The notes under the pieces are model-generated. The model made no database searches. It worked only from the letters and a program-made list of their open reading frames with translations, and was not told where the DNA came from. Below are positions 1 through 6,994 of a DNA stretch of 64,000 nt, piece after piece. Source of the DNA: Anaerosalibacter bizertensis (GTDB lineage: Bacteria > Bacillota > Clostridia > Tissierellales > Sporanaerobacteraceae); contig NZ_VULR01000006.1 in NCBI RefSeq assembly GCF_009696605.1, forward strand, positions 1 to 64,000. Direction: 5' to 3'. Every line of letters starts with the position of its first letter. The first letter of the stretch is position 1. Both the position numbers and the translations under genes were made by a program.

Positions 1-2
1 AA

Positions 3-368
3 ATGGCTAAAAAACGAGCTCAAATAGATGCTACATTAACAGTTGCAAGTTTGTCAGAATTATTTACTCAGGATATTGAAGATATGAGACAGTTTATACA
101 GCAAGAAGAGGTTTCTAATTTAACAGATGTAGAAGCTGAAAATGTAAAATTAACATTTGGTAAATATAAAGGAAAAACTTTGAAAGAAGTACATGAGATT
201 CAACCAGATTACCTTGATTGGTTAGCAAGCAATGCAAAGGAAGAGGTAATGAAGAAAGCAGCAAACATGGTTTTAAATAGCAGCAAAAACAATAAGGAAA
301 GCAACAATAAGCAGGATGAAAAAGTAGAAGGATTTGATGAAGTAATTGAGAATGAATTACCATTTTAG
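3..368 (+). CDS. Phage early protein with ExoX C-terminal-like domain and SSB-like tail
   Basis: A 121-residue protein. Residues about 48-90 (LTFGKYKGKTLKEV, then PDYLDWL) resemble the small C-terminal domain found on ExoX-type exonucleases and in stand-alone phage proteins. A charged linker rich in N, K and E follows, and the protein ends in ENELPF. Acidic residues followed by L-P-F resemble the tip that SSB uses to recruit partner proteins. No ribosome site can be seen because the window begins two bases upstream, so the gene may start earlier. It precedes the DnaD-type replication gene, which fits a role in phage recombination or replication. The exact function is not known. Confidence 0.6.
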   Translation: MAKKRAQIDATLTVASLSELFTQDIEDMRQFIQQEEVSNLTDVEAENVKLTFGKYKGKTLKEVHEIQPDYLDWLASNAKEEVMKKAANMVLNSSKNNKESNNKQDEKVEGFDEVIENELPF

Positions 369-411
369 GCTGGGAGCTAAAGCTCCTAGTCTTAAATAAG
401 CAGGTGATAAA

Positions 412-1275
412 GTGTCAGGATGGATAAGTATTCATAGAAAAATACAAGATCATTGGCTGTGGCAAGAAAAGCCATTTGACAAAAGGTCTGCATGGATTGA
501 CTTATTGTTAATGGCTAATCACAAAGATAATAAATTTTTATTAGGCAATGAGCTTATAGAGGTAAAAAGAGGGAGTTTCATAACCTCGGAGTATAAGCTT
601 ATGGATAGGTGGGGTTGGTCTAAAACTAAGGTTAGAAATTTTTTAAAATTATTAGAAGATGACAAAATGATAATAAAAATATCAGACAGAAAAAAGACTA
701 CCTTAACAATAGTAAATTACAACGATTACCAGATTTCAGAAACTACAAAAGAACCACTAAAAGACTATGGAGAGACTACAAAAGAACCACACAAAAACCC
801 AAACAATAATGATAATAATGATAATAATAGTTTATGTATGTACGACGAAAACTTTAAAAATATTATAAGGCTTTTAGAAAAAAATACTGGAGTAATACCT
901 CCAATCTTAATTGATGAAATATATGAATACTCAAATGTATTTAATTTAGATATGTTTAGTGAAGCTACAAAAATTGCAGCTAATAACAAAAAGAGAACAG
1001 TTAATTATATATTAGGAATTTTAAGAAACTGGAAGGACAATAACATTTTAACCATAGATGATTTAGAAGCTTTAAGAAGAGAAAAAGAAATAGAAAGGCA
1101 ACAAAAGCAACAGAATCAGCAATATAAAAATAAGCAATATAATCAACCTAAGAAAACTAAATTTCATAACTTTGAACAGAGGACGGACAAGTATTCAGCT
1201 GATCAGTTAGATGATATAGCTGAGAGAAAAATGCTAGAACATTTGGAAAGGCTGAGGAATCAGAATGCTTTATAG
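412..1275 (+). CDS. DnaD-domain phage replication initiation protein
   Basis: A 287-residue phage replisome-organiser-like protein that probably loads the host helicase at the phage origin. The N-terminal part (WISIHRKIQDHWLW, then WSKTKVRNFL near residue 70) is a winged-helix DNA-binding domain of the kind found in phage replication proteins. After a low-complexity N/D stretch (about residues 125-140), residues 145-225 match a DnaD-like helical domain (IIRLLEKNTGVI, then YILGILRNW). The C-terminus is K/Q-rich. The start is GTG at 412 behind CAGGTGATAA. No helicase-loader gene follows, so the host DnaC/DnaI-type loader is probably used. Confidence 0.8.
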   Translation: MSGWISIHRKIQDHWLWQEKPFDKRSAWIDLLLMANHKDNKFLLGNELIEVKRGSFITSEYKLMDRWGWSKTKVRNFLKLLEDDKMIIKISDRKKTTLTIVNYNDYQISETTKEPLKDYGETTKEPHKNPNNNDNNDNNSLCMYDENFKNIIRLLEKNTGVIPPILIDEIYEYSNVFNLDMFSEATKIAANNKKRTVNYILGILRNWKDNNILTIDDLEALRREKEIERQQKQQNQQYKNKQYNQPKKTKFHNFEQRTDKYSADQLDDIAERKMLEHLERLRNQNAL

Positions 1276-1286
1276 GAGGGAGAGAA

Positions 1287-1640
1287 TTGGATAGAAGTAG
1301 GAGATGGACTAAAGAAGAAGAGAGTTTCCTTATAAAAAATATGGGGATAATGAAAGAAAAAGAAATAGCTGAAAAATTAGATAGGACTGTAAATGCAATT
1401 GCCGTAAGAAAAAAATTAATAAGAAAAGGAGTAAGGGTAGCTGATGATATTGTAATTGAGGATGAAGGAGATTCAACATGCCCTTGTTGCAACAGTGATA
1501 AAACCGTGAATGAGATAACAACTTATGACCCTTATCGTAATAACACTATACAGGCTTATTACTGTGTAAAATGTGGGATAGAGTTTAGGAGAAACAGGAC
1601 AATAATTCCATACACAGAGAATGAAGTGGAGGGGCTCTAA
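1287..1640 (+). CDS. SANT/Myb-like HTH protein with zinc ribbon
   Basis: A 117-residue phage protein. The N-terminus (RRWTKEEESFLIKN, then KEIAEKLDRTVNAI) is a helix-turn-helix of the SANT/Myb-like type, seen in many phage regulators. The C-terminal half has a CPCC pair near residue 70 and a CVKCG pair near residue 95, forming a zinc-ribbon. The start is TTG at 1287, with GGAGGG seven bases upstream. It probably binds DNA in the early region; the target is unknown. Confidence 0.6.
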   Translation: MDRSRRWTKEEESFLIKNMGIMKEKEIAEKLDRTVNAIAVRKKLIRKGVRVADDIVIEDEGDSTCPCCNSDKTVNEITTYDPYRNNTIQAYYCVKCGIEFRRNRTIIPYTENEVEGL

Positions 1641-1641
1641 A

Positions 1642-1803
1642 ATGAAAGTACCTTGCAAAGATTGTATGAGACGAAAAATAGGTTGTCATAGTTATTGCAC
1701 AGCCTATAGAGAATATAAAGATAAATATAAAAGCAGGGACAAAGAGGAAAGTGAATACTTAGGTTATTTAGAGGGAGCTATGAGAAGGATGAAAGGAGCT
1801 TAA
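1642..1803 (+). CDS. Small cysteine-rich phage protein
   Basis: A 53-residue protein. The ATG at 1642 is chosen because GGAGGGGC lies just upstream; an in-frame ATG at 1621 lacks a site and overlaps the previous gene. Cysteines in CKDC and in CHSYC suggest a zinc knuckle, and the rest is highly charged. Similar tiny proteins are common in early regions of clostridial phages. No function is assigned. Confidence 0.6.
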   Translation: MKVPCKDCMRRKIGCHSYCTAYREYKDKYKSRDKEESEYLGYLEGAMRRMKGA

Positions 1804-1805
1804 AA

Positions 1806-1955
1806 GTGACTAGAAAAGAAATATTAGCTATAGCTGATGAAATTGTAGAGATATATTTTAATGAGAATATAAGTGTAGAGAAAGCTATAACAAAAGCAAT
1901 AGAAGAAAAAGGTGAAGATTATGAGTTTAAGATGGACAGAAGAGCAATATCTTGA
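1806..1955 (+). CDS. Small hypothetical phage protein overlapping the DUF1064 gene
   Basis: A 49-residue reading frame starting at GTG 1806, immediately after the previous stop, with the previous gene's GGAGC-rich end as its ribosome site. It is a charged, helical sequence (EILAIADEIVEIYF). It runs 35 bases into the next gene in another frame, which is typical of compact phage early regions. It is too short for a family assignment and could be translational-coupling filler. Confidence 0.4.
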   Translation: MTRKEILAIADEIVEIYFNENISVEKAITKAIEEKGEDYEFKMDRRAIS

Positions 1956-2316
1956 TTATTTAAATAAGAAAAAACCTAAAAAGAAAAATAAATACAACAA
2001 TAAGAAAACAACTATAGACGGAATTACTTTTGATAGCAAAAAAGAAGCTGAATACTACTCTATGTTAAAGATTTTAAAACAAGCAGGAGATATAAAAGAC
2101 TTTGGATTACAACCAAGATACGAGTTACAACCTAAATTTTCAAAGAACGGGAAGACATATAGAGCTATTACTTACATAGCAGATTTTGTAATAGTAAATC
2201 TAGATGGGACCACAGAGGTTGTAGATGTTAAAGGGGTTGAAACTCAAGTGTTTAAGATAAAGAAAAAGATGTTTGAGTATCAATATCCAGATTTAAGTTT
2301 AAAAATAGTTAAGTAG
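1921..2316 (+). CDS. DUF1064 family phage nuclease
   Basis: A 131-residue protein of the DUF1064 family, predicted PD-(D/E)XK nucleases that often stand in for Holliday-junction resolvases in phages. Visible motifs are DGITFDSKKEAEYY (the family's opening, with a conserved E), LQPRYELQP, ADFVI (active-site D) and VVDVKG (the D-x-K pair). A basic tail K-rich stretch sits near residue 20. The ATG at 1921 is preferred because AAGGTG lies six bases upstream, although an in-frame GTG exists at 1912. Confidence 0.75.
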   Translation: MSLRWTEEQYLDYLNKKKPKKKNKYNNKKTTIDGITFDSKKEAEYYSMLKILKQAGDIKDFGLQPRYELQPKFSKNGKTYRAITYIADFVIVNLDGTTEVVDVKGVETQVFKIKKKMFEYQYPDLSLKIVK

Positions 2317-2327
2317 GAGGTAGGAGA

Positions 2328-2495
2328 ATGAAAAAATGTAAATGGTGTGGTTCAAAAAATATAGAATATGATGAGTTTATACCAGTCGAAAAGCCTGAGT
2401 ATACAAGGAAAATATTTATTTGTCATGACTGTGACTATTATGGTTTTGAGGATTGGGCAATGAGAAAAGAAGATGGAGGGATAAAAAAATGCTAA
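2328..2495 (+). CDS. Small zinc-ribbon phage protein
   Basis: A 55-residue protein with two CxxC pairs, CKWCG at residues 4-8 and CHDC near residue 32, separated by about 25 residues: a minimal zinc ribbon. The start is ATG 2328 behind TAGGAGG. It overlaps the next gene by seven bases. The function is unknown. Confidence 0.55.
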   Translation: MKKCKWCGSKNIEYDEFIPVEKPEYTRKIFICHDCDYYGFEDWAMRKEDGGIKKC

Positions 2496-2668
2496 CTATA
2501 GAATACTGTGCTAGAGCAATAATAAGACACTTGAATGGAGACTTAAAGCTATTTGAATCGTATAGAGATAAGGCTATAGAAACTTATCATAGAGAGCAAT
2601 GTATATGCAGTATAGAAGAAATGATACCAGATAGAACAAAGAAGAAGTTATACAAATTAGTAAATTAG
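2489..2668 (+). CDS. Small hypothetical phage protein
   Basis: A 59-residue protein starting at ATG 2489 with GGAGGG eight bases upstream. It contains three cysteines (EYCARA, then QCIC) and basic helices, and ends in KKKLYKLVN. An in-frame TTG at 2453 would add residues that overlap the zinc-ribbon gene and lacks a ribosome site. No family is recognised. Confidence 0.5.
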   Translation: MLTIEYCARAIIRHLNGDLKLFESYRDKAIETYHREQCICSIEEMIPDRTKKKLYKLVN

Positions 2669-2679
2669 GAGGAAAAGTA

Positions 2680-2775
2680 ATGCTAACAATATTCTTTTTA
2701 GTAACAATAAGTTTAATAATGTTTAGTTTTTCATTAGCTATATTTACTCTAGCGAATACAGAGGACAAGCAATAG
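2680..2775 (+). CDS. 31-residue single-span membrane peptide
   Basis: An ATG at 2680 with GGAGGAAAAG upstream opens a 31-codon frame that is almost entirely hydrophobic (LTIFFLVTISLIMFSF) and ends with a short polar tail. It would make one membrane span. It sits in the tight early operon, which supports real translation. The role is unknown. Confidence 0.4.
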   Translation: MLTIFFLVTISLIMFSFSLAIFTLANTEDKQ

Positions 2776-2795
2776 TAATAGGAGGATATACAGGA

Positions 2796-2870
2796 ATGAT
2801 ACAGGCTTTAATTATAGCAACTATAGCAATTACACTATTGAGGATAGAAAGAAGTCGCAAAAGGAAATAG
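2796..2870 (+). CDS. 24-residue membrane peptide
   Basis: A 24-codon frame starting at ATG 2796 behind AGGAGGATATA. It has one hydrophobic helix (IQALIIATIAITLL) and a basic tail rich in R and K, so the tail should stay in the cytoplasm. It follows the 31-residue membrane peptide closely and the two may act together. The evidence is only the ribosome site, frame and composition. Confidence 0.3.
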   Translation: MIQALIIATIAITLLRIERSRKRK

Positions 2871-2880
2871 GAGGGCGAAT

Positions 2881-3468
2881 ATGATTAAAAATATAACGAG
2901 CAAAGAAGCATTTGGAATAATAATAGCAAGAAAACCTTTAGGAAAGTTTTTCAAAATAGATAATGTTACAGGCAAATATTTAGGCATAGATAATACTACT
3001 GGCCATGCATGGGTAGAAGAATTTGAAGATATAGAGGAATGTATTTGCTGGCTAAATGAAGAAGAATATTACGGTGATATAAATGAGAAAGAAATCTGTA
3101 AACAAGCTCTAGATATATACGGAAAAGAAGCACAGATATGCATGGTATTTGAGGAAATGGCTGAGTTACAGAAAGAACTATGTAAATATCTAAGAGGAAG
3201 CGAAATAGTTGGAAATATTACTGAAGAAATAGCGGATGTAGAAATAATGTTAGAGCAGATGAGATTATTATTTGATATAGAAAAAGAAGTAGAAGAAATG
3301 AAGGAATATAAATTAAAAAGGTTAGAAGAAAGACTAAAAGAGGAGGAAATTCAGAAATGTAGGGTGTGTGGATGCACTTACTATACACCATGTGAGGGCG
3401 GATGTTATTGGGTCGAAGAAGATTTATGCAGTAAATGTGCAGAAATCATTATAGAGCGGGAGGAATAA
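2881..3468 (+). CDS. MazG-like fusion protein with C-terminal zinc cluster
   Basis: A 195-residue three-part protein. Residues 1-70 are unassigned, with a segment resembling small phage proteins (KFFKIDNVTGKYLGID). Residues about 75-140 look like a MazG-type nucleotide pyrophosphohydrolase: EEMAELQKELCKYL, then EEIADVEIMLEQM, giving the EExxE...ExxD metal-binding pattern. The C-terminus (CRVCGC, a CEGGC, and CSKC) is a zinc-binding cluster. MazG proteins hydrolyse NTPs or ppGpp-like alarmones; in phages they may keep the host metabolically active. The start is ATG 2881 behind GGAGGGCGAAT. Confidence 0.7.
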   Translation: MIKNITSKEAFGIIIARKPLGKFFKIDNVTGKYLGIDNTTGHAWVEEFEDIEECICWLNEEEYYGDINEKEICKQALDIYGKEAQICMVFEEMAELQKELCKYLRGSEIVGNITEEIADVEIMLEQMRLLFDIEKEVEEMKEYKLKRLEERLKEEEIQKCRVCGCTYYTPCEGGCYWVEEDLCSKCAEIIIEREE

Positions 3469-3469
3469 T

Positions 3470-3643
3470 ATGAAGGTAGAATTTAATTTGAAATATAACA
3501 ATGGAGTTGAAAAACTAGAATTAGTTGAAGATGATAATTTCATATGCAATGATATACCATTCCATTTATCTTTATTACTAGAAAAAGATAATAAGACGAA
3601 TGAAGACTTAAAGAATGTAAGTATAAACGTTATAGAGTTGTAG
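3470..3643 (+). CDS. Small hypothetical phage protein
   Basis: A 57-residue frame starting at ATG 3470 behind GAGGAATAAT, directly after the MazG-like gene. It is acidic and predicted to be mixed strand/helix (KVEFNLKYNNGVEKLELVED). No family is recognised. Tight spacing to both neighbours supports expression. Confidence 0.45.
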   Translation: MKVEFNLKYNNGVEKLELVEDDNFICNDIPFHLSLLLEKDNKTNEDLKNVSINVIEL

Positions 3644-3653
3644 GAGGTTAGCT

Positions 3654-3785
3654 ATGGAAGAAGTCAGATGTAAGTACTGTGGAAGAAAACTAGGAGAAAT
3701 AGAAGGCAAAGCAGAAATAGTTTGTCCTAGATGTAAAAGGAAAAATAAATATAATACAGAGGCTCTAGAAGCCCAGGGAGAATAA
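3654..3785 (+). CDS. Com-like zinc finger micro-protein
   Basis: A 43-residue protein with CKYCG at residues 6-10 and CPRCKRKN near residue 24. This spacing and the following K/R-N residues match the Com family, named after the phage Mu translational activator of mom. It has an ATG at 3654 with TAGGAGG upstream. A terminator hairpin overlaps its 3' end. Whether it regulates a methylase gene here is not known; the prophage methylase lies 24 kb downstream. Confidence 0.6.
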   Translation: MEEVRCKYCGRKLGEIEGKAEIVCPRCKRKNKYNTEALEAQGE

Positions 3786-3807
3786 TTCCTTGGGCTTCTT
3801 TATTTTT
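3767..3807 (+). terminator. Intrinsic terminator at end of early operon segment
   Basis: The arm AGAAGCCCAGGGA pairs with TCCTTGGGCTTCT, followed by TTATTTTT. It overlaps the 3' end of the Com-like gene and lies before the HNHc gene, so transcription into the next genes may be reduced or anti-terminated. Confidence 0.7.
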
Positions 3808-3819
3808 AGGAGGAATAAT

Positions 3820-4479
3820 ATGAAATTTAATTGTGAGATAGATAATATAAAAACCTTGAAAAAAGGAATGAAAATAACATTGGCCATAAATGATAAACAA
3901 ACTATAGAAGTAATGAAAAATATATATAATTTTATGGATAAGCCAATAACGGTGGATCTACTTATTGACGAGGAAAAACAAATAGAAAGAATGAAACAAA
4001 TAACTCCAGAACAGAGAAAGAAAATATACGGATTACTTAAAGATATAGCTACTTATACAGGAGACAATAAAGAGAATATTAAAGAAGCTACTAAATCAAG
4101 TTTTATAAGAGCAACAGAATATGAGGATTTTAGTTTAAGTAACTGTAGCAAGGATCTAGCAGGTGACTATATAGAATTTTTAATTAGATTATGTTTTGAA
4201 GCAGGAATACCACTTAAGGAAAATCCAGCCGAGGGACTTGATAATATAGAAAGCTATTTAAGAATATGTTTAGAGCAAAAGAAATGTTGCGTATGCGGCA
4301 GAGAGGGAGAAGAGCATCATGTTGACACTATAGGCATGGGAAGAGATAGGACAAAGGTTGATGATAGTGAAAACAGAAAAATGTGCCTATGCAGAGAACA
4401 CCACACTGAATATCATAAAATAGGGCGTAAAAATTTTGAGAAGAAATATCACGTTTATGGGGTTATCTATAACAATTAG
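3820..4479 (+). CDS. Phage HNHc nuclease
   Basis: A 219-residue putative HNHc-type nuclease, usually found next to phage replication or recombination genes. The N-terminal half is unassigned. The C-terminal half holds CCVCG, EEHHVDTIGMGRDR and CLCREHHTEYHKIG: zinc-binding cysteines plus the HH...N/H...H pattern of the nuclease fold. The ATG at 3820 behind AGGAGGAATAAT is preferred; an in-frame TTG at 3790 lies inside the terminator hairpin. The probable role is processing of recombination intermediates. Confidence 0.7.
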   Translation: MKFNCEIDNIKTLKKGMKITLAINDKQTIEVMKNIYNFMDKPITVDLLIDEEKQIERMKQITPEQRKKIYGLLKDIATYTGDNKENIKEATKSSFIRATEYEDFSLSNCSKDLAGDYIEFLIRLCFEAGIPLKENPAEGLDNIESYLRICLEQKKCCVCGREGEEHHVDTIGMGRDRTKVDDSENRKMCLCREHHTEYHKIGRKNFEKKYHVYGVIYNN

Positions 4480-4497
4480 GATAGGAGGAAGATAGAT

Positions 4498-5004
4498 ATG
4501 AATATAAATATGTATAGAAGAGTAGAAGGAATGCTATATAGTCATTATAGAAAGAAAAAGAAAATATATATTCTTAGAGTGAGACTTGCTAGAACTGAAG
4601 AAAGAATATATAAATTAAGAAAAGATATAAGAGAGTGCAATGTAGAGCTGGAAGATACCTTACAGGCAATAGACTATTCTAAAGATAAAGTACAAACAAG
4701 CAGTACTATATCTAACATAGAGAAGTCACTTGAAATAGCTATAGATAAACTTATTAAAGAATTAGGAATAAATATAAGACAAAAGTATAAGCTCAAAAAT
4801 AAAATAATGAACTTAGAAAAGCAGATAGAGAATATAGATATGTTATTAGAAAAACTAACAGATGAAGAATTAGAAATAGTAGAACTTAAATATGCAGAAG
4901 AAATGAATTATAGAGAGATGGAACAAAAATTATTTATGGCTAGAAGCACTATACAGAGAAAAAAAGATAGAATAATTAAATTCTTAATAGAGGAAATAAA
5001 GTAA
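4498..5004 (+). CDS. Sigma-like phage late transcription regulator
   Basis: A 168-residue protein with long coiled-coil helices (residues 20-120), then a sigma-70 region-4-like helix-turn-helix: LTDEELEIVELKYAEEMNYREMEQ, shown here only by its key pattern of a recognition helix after RSTIQRKKDRI. Proteins of this size at this position, between early genes and terminase, act as late operon activators (ArpU/RinA-like) in many Gram-positive phages. Start ATG 4498 behind AGGAGGAAGATAG. Its DNA target may be the 11-bp-period repeats directly downstream. Confidence 0.65.
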   Translation: MNINMYRRVEGMLYSHYRKKKKIYILRVRLARTEERIYKLRKDIRECNVELEDTLQAIDYSKDKVQTSSTISNIEKSLEIAIDKLIKELGINIRQKYKLKNKIMNLEKQIENIDMLLEKLTDEELEIVELKYAEEMNYREMEQKLFMARSTIQRKKDRIIKFLIEEIK

Positions 5005-5018
5005 CTGGCAATAAATGG

Positions 5019-5047
5019 TGGGACAGAAATGGGACAAGAATGGGACA
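5019..5047 (+). repeat. Three TGGGACA repeats at 11-bp spacing
   Basis: TGGGACA occurs at 5019, 5030 and 5041, exactly one helical turn apart, just after the stop codon of the sigma-like regulator. Such phasing places all copies on one face of the helix, so they may be binding sites for a regulator of late transcription. The function is inferred only. Confidence 0.6.
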
Positions 5048-5166
5048 AAATTATATGTTTTTATGTTAATATGGTATTGGAAGAAATTTTAGCTACAGGA
5101 AACTTAATAGAGTAAGGACATATAATGAATTAGGCTATTACTATTAAATTAGAATAGACCTAAAAG

Positions 5167-5202
5167 AGGGCATACCTTATTGCGCAGGGTATGTCCTTTT
5201 AT
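5167..5202 (+). terminator. Intrinsic terminator
   Basis: GGGCATACC and GGGTATGTCC form a 9-pair stem (one G-U pair) with a 10-base loop, followed by CTTTTATTAT. It separates the regulator region from the small gene at 5225. Confidence 0.65.
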
Positions 5203-5224
5203 TATGCAAAAATGAGGTGAGAAA

Positions 5225-5392
5225 ATGAGAATAGAGAATATTATTAAGGAGACAGATCCTGTTACATATAGAAAATTGAAGAATATAAGCAGAAATAAAA
5301 AGATTAAGCTTGGAGATAAACCTGAGAAGTTAATGATGCATGATTCATACAGGAGACAAGGAAGAAGAATTAGGCAGGTTAAGTGGGAATAA
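5225..5392 (+). CDS. Small basic phage protein
   Basis: A 55-residue very basic protein (YRRQGRRIRQVKWE at the C-terminus) starting at ATG 5225 behind GAGGTGAGAAA. A small protein at this place, just before terminase in clostridial phages, is common but uncharacterised. The basic tail suggests nucleic-acid binding. No family is assigned. Confidence 0.5.
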   Translation: MRIENIIKETDPVTYRKLKNISRNKKIKLGDKPEKLMMHDSYRRQGRRIRQVKWE

Positions 5393-5436
5393 AAAAGGAC
5401 TACTAATTAAAATTAAATAGAAAATTATATAACTAC

Positions 5437-5466
5437 TTGACTTATAGTACTACATATGATACTATA
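5437..5466 (+). promoter_or_regulatory. hicA promoter with overlapping inverted repeat
   Basis: TTGACT (5437-5442) and TACTAT (5460-5465) are 17 bases apart. TATAGTA (5443-5449) and TACTATA (5460-5466) form a perfect 7-bp inverted repeat with a 10-bp centre lying across the promoter. This is the expected layout for autorepression by the HicB ribbon-helix-helix domain. Confidence 0.5.
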
Positions 5467-5488
5467 TAGTTAAGGAGGTGAACAGAAG

Positions 5489-5710
5489 GTGGGAGTTGAA
5501 AAGATAATAAAGAAAATGGAAAGACAGCCAAATGGGATAAGATACAATGAGATTTCAAAAGTTCTAAACAAATATGGATATGAATTAGTTAGAAGTAAAG
5601 GCTCACATAGACACTTTAGAAACAATCAAGGAGATGTAATCACAATAAAAGAAGAAAATCCACTGAAGGCTGTATATGTAAAAGATGTACTTAAGAGAAT
5701 AGGGAGGTAA
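5489..5710 (+). CDS. hicA: HicA family toxin
   Basis: A 73-residue HicA-type mRNA interferase, the toxin of a type II toxin-antitoxin pair. The double-stranded RNA-binding-like fold is shown by the N-terminal helix (YNEISKVLNKYGYELV) and the catalytic histidine motif GSHRHF near residue 38. It ends in VKDVLKRIG, a usual HicA ending. The start is GTG 5489 behind AAGGAGGTGAACAG. HicB follows after 65 bases. In a prophage it probably acts in stabilisation or abortive infection of competing phages. Confidence 0.85.
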   Translation: MGVEKIIKKMERQPNGIRYNEISKVLNKYGYELVRSKGSHRHFRNNQGDVITIKEENPLKAVYVKDVLKRIGR

Positions 5711-5775
5711 ACTCCTCCTTAACTCTCGAGTATTAATGATAATAATTATAAAAAAAGGCTCCCACCTTTTTCGGA

Positions 5776-6129
5776 ATGGCTAAAAAAGATATAAAATACT
5801 ATATGAGTTTACCATATAATTATTTAATACAACCAATTACAGATGAAAGCGGAAGTTATTATTATGGGAAAGTATTAGAGTTAGATGGTTGTCAAAGTAC
5901 AGGAGAAACATTTGAAGAAGCATATAAAAATTTACAAGAAGCAATGGAAGGCTGGTTAGAGGTAAGAATAGAATATGGAGATCCAATTCCACAGCCTTTA
6001 GGAGATGAAAATTACAGTGGCAAATTTGTAGTTAGAATACCTAAAAGTTTACACAGAAAATTAGCAACAGAAGCAGAAAGAGAAGGAATATCTTTAAATC
6101 AATATGCAATGTATAAATTAAGTAGATAA
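5776..6129 (+). CDS. hicB: HicB family antitoxin
   Basis: A 117-residue antitoxin that neutralises HicA. Residues 10-75 form the partially degraded RNase H-like domain (YLIQPITDESGSYYYG, then LDGCQSTGETFEEA), and the C-terminus (FVVRIPKSLHRKLATEAERE) is a ribbon-helix-helix DNA-binding domain of the Arc/HicB type. The ATG at 5776 lacks a good ribosome site; an A/T-rich hairpin (AAAAAGG, CTCCCA loop, CCTTTTT) ends a few bases upstream, so translation may be restrained or come from a separate transcript. A terminator follows immediately. Confidence 0.85.
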   Translation: MAKKDIKYYMSLPYNYLIQPITDESGSYYYGKVLELDGCQSTGETFEEAYKNLQEAMEGWLEVRIEYGDPIPQPLGDENYSGKFVVRIPKSLHRKLATEAEREGISLNQYAMYKLSR

Positions 6130-6154
6130 GAGCCCTAACAAGGCTCTTTTTTCA
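6129..6154 (+). terminator. Terminator after hicAB
   Basis: AGAGCC and GGCTCT enclose a CTAACAA loop and are followed by TTTTTT. It insulates hicAB from the lipoprotein gene. Confidence 0.8.
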
Positions 6155-6178
6155 TGCATATTATTTCCTTCCCAAAAA

Positions 6179-6187
6179 TGCTATAAT
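6179..6187 (+). promoter_or_regulatory. Extended -10 promoter of prophage lipoprotein
   Basis: TGCTATAAT is a perfect extended -10 element, 30 bases before the lipoprotein start. No clear -35 box is seen, which extended -10 promoters do not need. It suggests expression in the lysogen. Confidence 0.5.
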
Positions 6188-6216
6188 ATACTAAAAAGCC
6201 TTGGGAGGGGAACAAT

Positions 6217-6948
6217 ATGAGGAAAAAGGTAATCATACTAATTACATCATTATTAATAGTTACAACCTTGTTGAGTGCGTGTGGAAATAGTAAATATAAA
6301 GTAAGCAGTGATAGCGAACTAACTAAAGAAGATATGAAAATACTTCAAAAGAATTTCAGTAATTTAACAGAAGATGAAGAGATAAAACTGGCAACAATGA
6401 GCTTTAATATGACGGAAGATGAATATATAAAATTCAAAGATGATTTAAAAAGATTGCATGCGGAAGAAATGGTATCAAAAGGATTGATGACAAAAGAGAG
6501 AGCTGATAAACTCTTTGAAGAATCTTATGATTATGAATTAAGAAAAAAACAGGGGAAATTAACAGAAGAAGAAAAGAAAGAAGATAAAGAAAGAGAAAAA
6601 GCTGCAGAGGAATTTAATAATGAGGTCGCAAAATATTCAGCAGCCAAGGATAAAATACAAGAGAACTTAAATAATAACTTAGAGAATAAGTATGATGGAT
6701 ATATTATTAAAAGTGAAGTTATAGATACTGATAGTGTTAGTAATAAAGTAATAATAGATACTGATGTAATGACTACAAAAGATATTACAGTAGGACAAAT
6801 GACAACAATTAGAAATGAAATAGCACAGGAAGTTGATGAAGTAATAGAAGTAGATAGAATAGAAATAAGCTTAAAATTAAATAGTGAAGATAAAGGTACA
6901 TATACATTTACAAAACATAAAGGCTGGGATAAAGATATACAACCATAG
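6217..6948 (+). CDS. Prophage-encoded lipoprotein
   Basis: A 243-residue lipoprotein. Residues 1-22 are a lipoprotein signal with lipobox LLSAC, so Cys22 would be lipidated and the protein anchored on the outer face of the membrane. The middle is acidic and helical with three T-E/K-E-D-E repeats (LTKEDMK, LTEDEEIK, MTEDEYIK). The C-terminal 80 residues look like a mixed strand/helix domain. It has its own promoter and terminator inside the phage late region, the usual sign of a lysogenic-conversion gene. By comparison with known phage lipoproteins such as Ltp, superinfection exclusion is plausible but unproven. Confidence 0.7.
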   Translation: MRKKVIILITSLLIVTTLLSACGNSKYKVSSDSELTKEDMKILQKNFSNLTEDEEIKLATMSFNMTEDEYIKFKDDLKRLHAEEMVSKGLMTKERADKLFEESYDYELRKKQGKLTEEEKKEDKEREKAAEEFNNEVAKYSAAKDKIQENLNNNLENKYDGYIIKSEVIDTDSVSNKVIIDTDVMTTKDITVGQMTTIRNEIAQEVDEVIEVDRIEISLKLNSEDKGTYTFTKHKGWDKDIQP

Positions 6949-6954
6949 AAGATG

Positions 6955-6984
6955 AAGACACTCAATGATGGGTGTCTTTTATTA
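6955..6984 (+). terminator. Terminator after prophage lipoprotein
   Basis: AAGACAC pairs with GTGTCTT around a TCAATGATGG loop, followed by TTATTATA. It closes the hicAB-lipoprotein cassette. Confidence 0.75.
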
Positions 6985-6994
6985 TATAGAGTAG

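Noticed and set aside
5455..5460. TATGAT as the hicA -10 box
   Set aside because: Only 12 bases from TTGACT; TACTAT at 5460 gives a 17-base spacer.
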